64,000 bases of DNA. Origin: Pezicula radicicola. Taxonomy: Eukaryota > Ascomycota > Leotiomycetes > Helotiales > Dermateaceae. Under the pieces are notes generated by a model, which was not told the DNA's origin, ran no database searches, and saw only the letters and a list, made by a program, of their open reading frames with translations. Of the stretch, positions 58,495 to 64,000 are shown piece by piece (position 1 is the first letter of the stretch; every line of letters begins with the position of its first letter). Location of the stretch: assembly GCA_003008705.1 (NCBI GenBank), contig PDUO01000046.1:310001-374000 (forward strand), in the 5' to 3' direction. The position numbers and the translations under genes are program-made.

Positions 58495-60986
58495 ATGAAG
58501 ACTTTATCCGAAGAGCAATTGCAACAAATCGTCGGGCAATACACTGCGCCTATCGGATTATACCAACACATCAAATCCCTTCCATTTTTAGGAACAGTGA
58601 CAAGCGACGTGACTTCCTTGACTGCAGGTCAATGGACTGAGATAACAATTACCTACACAGTCGGTGGAAGTGGTCTTGCAGATGGTGCTTGGATTAAAGG
58701 CACATTCAAATTCTACTCAGTAAGTAGTAAAAAATCCGTCCACTTGTTCTCAAAAAGTAGAAGACTGTACTAATTAGGGAAACACAGGACTGGGCATTGT
58801 TCCAAACATCGGACCCAACAGCCGATAACTATGTATCAGCGGAATATTCTGCCGGTAAACTAGTTCGAGGCCAAACTCCGGCTACGGTACAGGAATTAAC
58901 AGTTAGATTCGATCAAAAAGGTCATGAGAGACCTTTCCAAAAAGCAATTATTGTCGATATCGTCGACGGCTACCTAAATCCAGGCGATCAAATTGTGATC
59001 CGTTTAGGCGACAAACGGTTTGGTGCCAGAGGTACTCGTGCTCAGACCTTTGTCGAAGAGAACTTTGCTATGAGATGGTATATTGACCCAGTTGGTACAT
59101 CAAGGTTCGCTGCAATTAAGCCAGATATTTTCTTCGAAATTAAGAGCGGACCCATCCATGGATTGAAAGTGCACTCGCCGAGATTGGTTGCACCTAGAAC
59201 TTCGTTTCCTCTGTACGTCCACGCCGAAGATCAATGGGGTAATGCCACGGCAAGCTTAGCTGGTTTGTCGGCTACTATAACTATCAAAGATATAGCTACT
59301 GAGAGTATTGCATTTTCGAAACAGGTTGATGTTTCTTCTCAAGGGTGGACTTACGCAGTCTGTAAGATCTCTTTAGATACCACAGGAGATTTTACCATCT
59401 TAGTTCAACTCAATTCCTCAGAAGAAGATAAGTCCTACAGCACAACAGAGTACGTCTCAGTGTCGGATACACTCCCTGTACCACGGATCTTATACGCTGA
59501 TCTTCATGTTCACTCCGACGATACAGTCGGAACAAACGACACAGCCTACAACTTTTCCTACGCCCAAAAGATAGCAGGTCTAGATATCGTAGGCTACACA
59601 GCCAACGACTTCAACATCACCAGTGCAAAATGGGAAGCAACGCTAGAAATTATCCGAAACATCAACAGCGAAGGCGAATTCATTGTCTTTCCAGGCACAG
59701 AGTGGTGCGGTAATAGTGCTGCCGGTGGTGACCACAACGTTGTATTCCTAGACGATCCAACTGTAAATCCACCCGAGTTTCCCCTCGACAAATATGGCAA
59801 TGTTGCAAGAAGTTTCGAGTGGAATGAAGACGGTCCAGCAGAATTACAACCTGGTGCTTGGCCTCTTGACGAACTATATGCAACATATGCACATTCACCA
59901 GCTGCTCATCTCTTAATCCCACATGTAGGAGGTAGACGCTGTAATCTAGGATGGCATCATCCAAAACTCGAACGACTTCTGGAGATTGGAAGCGCATGGG
60001 GGCTTTTCGAATGGTTACTTCGAGATGCTATCTCCCGCGGATGGAAACTTGGAGTTTGTGCTAATTCTGATGAACATCGGGGACGATGTGGTGGTGGGGT
60101 TCCAGGAACGGCAGTTTTTGGTACGAAAGGTGGACTTACTGGTGTTCTATCGAAGAAATTGGAACGCGATGCTGTTGGAAAGGCGTTCCGTGCTCGACAT
60201 ACTTTTGCGACGACGGGAGAGCGACTCGTAGGTCTGCTGTATACGGATGACGGGTCGATACAAGGAGATGATGTCTTTATTGAAAGGGATCACGAAGTCA
60301 AGATGAATTACGCTTTCTATGGCAGTAGTGGTTTCTCCTCAATTGAGGCATTCGATGCTACAGGGCTGATCTTCAAGCGTGATCTCTGGCGTGAATCTTC
60401 AGCCGAAGTGGGAACATGGAATAAACTTCGCATTACATGGGGAGGTGCACGACTGTACGATAGATACAGAGAGGCAGTCTGGGATGGTTCAATGGAAGTC
60501 TCAGGTACCACGATATCAGAAAGTCAAGCATTCGGTGGTGTTTGTTATATACCAGAAGGAGAACACATCACCAAGGTCAACGAACAAAAACTTATTTTCC
60601 ATACAAGAACAAGTGGTGATTTCGATGGTGTAAATCTTTCTTTCGCAGAAGATGTTAAGCCTACGAATATATCATTTAAAGGTAGTTTAGGTGGTTATGT
60701 GAAAGTAGGTGATGCTTTGAAAGGAAATTCACACAAGGCACAGCCTACTTGGTCTTTGGAGACAAGTTGGGAAGAAGCTTTACAGCCTGGTGGGAAAAGG
60801 ATCGAGATCAAAGGCGGAGCTGATTTATTTGTGAAGGTTGAGGTTATTCCAGAAGTTAAACTTCCGATTCGTGTTAAAGGGTCGTTTTCGATACCTGTGA
60901 AGGGAGGGGAGGAAAAGGCGGTTTATTTTGTGGGGAGGGAATGGGATGGCGGAAAGGTTATTACCAGTCCGCTGTTCTTCAACTGA
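58495..60986 (+). CDS. DUF3604/PHP-type metal-dependent phosphoesterase-like protein
   Basis: Exons 58495-58719 and 58788-60986 give 807 residues. The N-terminal half (1-300) is a beta-rich region with Ig-like spacing (WTEITITYTVGGSGLADGAW, RLVAPRTSFPLYVHAEDQWG). From residue about 312 the PHP-like catalytic part starts with ADLHVHSDDTVG (His about 315 and 317). Further likely metal ligands are in GGDHNVVFLDD, HVGGRRCNLGWHHP and CANSDEHRGRCGGG (His about 505). PHP-domain proteins hydrolyse phosphoesters with a metal cluster, but DUF3604 members have no settled substrate. There is no obvious signal peptide. DUF3604 is mostly bacterial; presence in a fungus with only one intron may reflect old transfer, an inference. 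Confidence 0.88.
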
Positions 60987-61324
60987 AGCTATTTCAACGG
61001 TTTAAATTCAATTGAGACGAATAACACATCTAGTCATTTGTTGAAAGCTGTGGCTTTAGGCCGTCCTAGGTTACAGTAATAGCCGAGGAGATATCGATTT
61101 ACTGTTTGAGCGGGTTTAGGGTTCCCTAAAGCAGCCTATCGCTACAGGGCACTAAAAGCAACTTCTAGACAACAAAAACGCCACCATTTCATATTATATA
61201 TTTTACAACTAAATGTTACAGTCTATGTGGTTTTACAAATTATGCTAAAAGAAGATGAATGTTTTGTCCTCGCTATTATTGTGCTCTAAGTATAAGGAAG
61301 GATACGGGGAACAAATTCAATCGA
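60987..61324. other. 3' intergenic between convergent genes
   Basis: A 338-bp convergent gap; AT-rich with no feature beyond likely poly(A) signals. Confidence 0.5.
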
Positions 61325-64000
61325 TCATGGTCTGCCTTCAGCATAACATCTTATCTGCTGATCCCAATCCAGCTGTCTGGATGGTTCAACCACAGCTCCA
61401 TAGTCAACAGCAATGTGAGTGCAAGTAACAGCTCTCGCATATAACCCAGCATCCCCTTTCCTGGCAGCTTTAGCACTTGCCTTAGCAGCAATGGCAAGCA
61501 CGCCTTTCCCATGCCTATCCTTGGCATGTACATTCGCATGATTCTGCACCAGAACTTCGACAGCTGCAATTCGGCTCAAACGCATTGCAATGTGGAGAGC
61601 CGTCTCGTCCGAGCGGTTTCGTCGATGAACATTGGCTCCATGCTGAATCAGGATCTTCAAGACTGTAACGGTGGTGTTATGGGCGAGTCCGCGTTTTATG
61701 AACGACATGATGGGTGTATTGCCTTTTGAGTCATATGCATTAACATCAACCTTACTCTTAATAAGGCGGCCAATTTCGGCTACAATGTAATCGTGGCGAA
61801 GTCGAAGAAAGATTTTATCGTTGGTGCTCTTGCGTTTAAGATTCTTGTTGGTGTCACCGCTGGCTGGGGTTCCATCTGCGGCCCACACTGTCAGACAAGA
61901 CTCTGCTAGACAGTGTAGACCACTCATGCCACAGTTCTCAGCTTCGGGGTGGCCGCTTATTGCAAGTGCAATTGTTTTTCGGAGGCTTTCATGGTACTGT
62001 GCTTTATCATCCCTAGTTGTGAAGTTGCTGACTACAGGCTCTTTAGCCACATGTCCTAGCTTAGTGTTGTCGGTAGTATTTTCTCGGATGGGCAACACCA
62101 TTGGTTGAAGCAGAGGAAGTTCGCGGGTGTCCGTCGTTGTCTGGGCCTCCAGACGTCTTTGAACCTCGAGATGACGTCGGATCAATTTCCGGCCCCGGAA
62201 GTCCCTTTTCATTAATTCGTTTGTTGAAAATCCACCCATTCCTTCGAATGCTCTCTGCGTCGAGTCCAGATTCATATCATATTGAGTCAGAACATGCATA
62301 GGAGTCTGGCCATAATCGTCACAGTCGTGGAAATCAAACCCAAATTTCCAGAGGAGGGACAGGAGAGAGGTAATGTCCTCACTACTCCTCCCATCAGATC
62401 CTCTACCGTACGCCGCAAATGAAACCGGGTTGAGTGTATGCATGAATGTCTGCCCTGCGGCATTTTTAGCATCGACGCTGATACCTTGCTCAATAAGCCA
62501 GACAAGAATCATAGTACCAGCACCGTAAGATGCTGCCGAGTGAAGAATAGTATTGTGAAACCCATCAACCTCATCAATTACAAAATTGTCTGACGCAGCA
62601 GCTTTTGCATCGTACGCTTCTGCCATCGGAGTATTGTCACCATCCTGCCAAGCTTGTACGATTGAACCAATCCACATATGCGATGGAGGTTCTTCTAATT
62701 GACATTCGAGGCATTTGGAGGATCTAGGATCTCCTCGACATAGTTCGGAGCAGCAGTCACGACTTTTACGGATCTGCGAATACTGGGGTTGAGCACATTC
62801 CATGTCTTCGACTTTTCCTTGGGCTGATCCGTTTTCAGTATCAAGTGAAATATCGCTGGCTGGATCTGACGGGTCAGAGAGTGTGGGTATGCCAGTAGCT
62901 GCATACGCCTCATAATCTAACAGTTCTTCCATCAATGCGAATGTCGGGTCTGGCTCACCTCTCAGTTCTTCATTGGGTGTTGGCATTGGCTCATCGAAAG
63001 TCACTGATTTGCGTTTTAAAGACGCTTCCGCAGCCTCCAAGCTAAATCGTCCTCCGTATAAATCCAGAGAGTCTCTAATTGACCTCGGTTGCAGAATGTT
63101 TGGAGTGCTAGCCGTTGATGTCCCAGGTAACTCCATCGTCGAGGTATTTCGCTTTTTAGATGGGGGCAGGGAGAAATCTCCGAAGGTATCTTGATGAATT
63201 GAATACGACCTTGCAGGTGTTGAGTATCGTAAAGATGCAGAAGTTGAATTTCGAATGCTTGGGATGGAACTTCTCGTTGAGTATTCTGATATCGACTGGA
63301 CGCGTATAGACTCGTCAAGCGAGCCCCTGAAAGAACGGGTTACGGTTTGAGTTGAGTCTCTCGATGACCATGAAGAAGTCAATGATCTAGAGGTCGTTGT
63401 TGTCGATTTTGATTCCCAGCTTCCTTGCGTGCTTGCCGATAGTCTATTCATGATGAATTCAAACTTATTCAGCACAGTAGACGAGTACTTGGTTGGATCC
63501 CTTCCTCTTTCGAGCATGCGTTGCCGGAGACCCTCGGCTCTGTTCTTTTTTGTGAACTCGGCGAAATCCTGTTGATAGGAAGGGATTGGGGGCCTTGGTA
63601 GAGGAAATGACGGCGGAGGGGCAAACGTGTCACCGTCGACTTCTCCGTTGGAACTGGTCGAGCACCTTCCAGTCGCCCAGTCTTCAAGGCCATCATGTGG
63701 CGACTCTCTGCCTTCCCCGCCATACTCGTGAGATTGTTGAGAACTGCGATTTCTCAGGTGATCTAATTTGCGTTTCATTTTGAGTGCATATGATTTTTCA
63801 ATTCTTTTATCCATTTGATCTTCATCAACTGGCCGGCGCCGCATATCATTTGGCCGGCGCCCTAGAAACGCACTAAGTTTCTCCTGCGCATGTCGCTTTC
63901 TGTTGATTATTAGTATTTCAAGGCATAACGAGTTCAAATCAATTTAAACTTACTCAAACCTCAGATTTTCATCTCGCATGACAATAGGAATATCGTCAAT
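61325..64000 (-). CDS. Ankyrin-repeat protein with basic N-terminus, 5' partial
   Basis: The main exon is 63899-61325 (857 residues). An intron at 63953-63900 joins it in frame to an exon starting at or beyond 64000 (VMRDENLRFE then KRHAQEKLSAFLGRRP). The ATG near 63937 lies in the intron, so the true start is outside the window. After a basic, coiled-looking segment (KRKLDHLRNRSSQQ) comes a long Ser/Thr/Arg-rich disordered region. A short Cys-rich patch (CCSELCRGDPRSSKCLECQL) precedes ankyrin repeats: GFHNTILHSAASYGAGTMIL, DYGQTPMHVL, DVNAYDSKGNTPIMSFIKRG, VTVLKILIQHGANVHRRN and ETALHIAMRLSRIAAVEVLV. A nuclear or signalling role is possible; no family name is certain. Confidence 0.88.

Overview
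The window is nuclear DNA of a filamentous ascomycete. The protein-coding genes are interrupted by short GT-AG introns (mostly 50-115 bp). The families are fungal: an ACS-family MFS permease, a salicylate-hydroxylase-type monooxygenase, a hybrid histidine kinase, a PH_6-type protein and F-box/ankyrin proteins. AT-rich gene-free blocks contain decayed repeats. Base composition and protein style suggest Leotiomycetes (Helotiales-like), but that placement is inference. No bacterial, viral or CRISPR features were seen.

Layout. 1-3132 (+): 3' part of a large low-complexity protein with tandemly duplicated exon-intron modules, followed by a minisatellite (about 3238-4115). 4243-6318 (-) and 7038-8635 (+): a divergent pair of an anion/carboxylate-type MFS permease and an FAD monooxygenase, a plausible aromatic uptake and hydroxylation unit. 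10156-11739 (+): F-box-like/ankyrin protein. 11943-13102 (-) and 14570-15670 (+): two secreted proteins of unknown function. 15671-25611: long gene-poor block with a Cys-rich gene remnant, a tRNA-Trp-like relic, a good intron-containing tRNA-Arg(UCG), and an AT-rich core of decayed duplications. 25612-27478 (+): PH-domain, Ala/Glu/Lys-rich protein. 27479-36333: long non-coding stretch with diverged duplications, a first MITE, one plausible 100-aa gene, and a repeat-built leader for the next gene. 36334-38322 (+): conserved protein of unknown function. 40119-41025 (+): four-helix membrane protein. 42295-47456 (+): 1496-aa hybrid histidine kinase, the best-supported regulatory gene. 49849-52789 (-): 954-aa disordered protein ending in a Cys-rich module. 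55427-57960 (-): graveyard with a decayed PAF-acetylhydrolase and a decayed sulfate permease separated by a MITE. 58495-60986 (+): DUF3604/PHP-type phosphoesterase-like protein. 61325-end (-): ankyrin protein running off the right edge.

The most unusual theme is one short sequence motif (roughly TTGAGTAACTNACTTG, 18-19 bp) that appears in several settings. It forms a minisatellite after the first gene, sits inside three related MITEs (30914, 41230, 56390) that share inverted repeats and TA flanks, forms a block 5' of a secreted-protein gene, and lies within at least five spliceosomal introns of three genes. This fits a MITE-borne minisatellite seed that has spread and contributed to intron sequence, but the direction of that history is inference.
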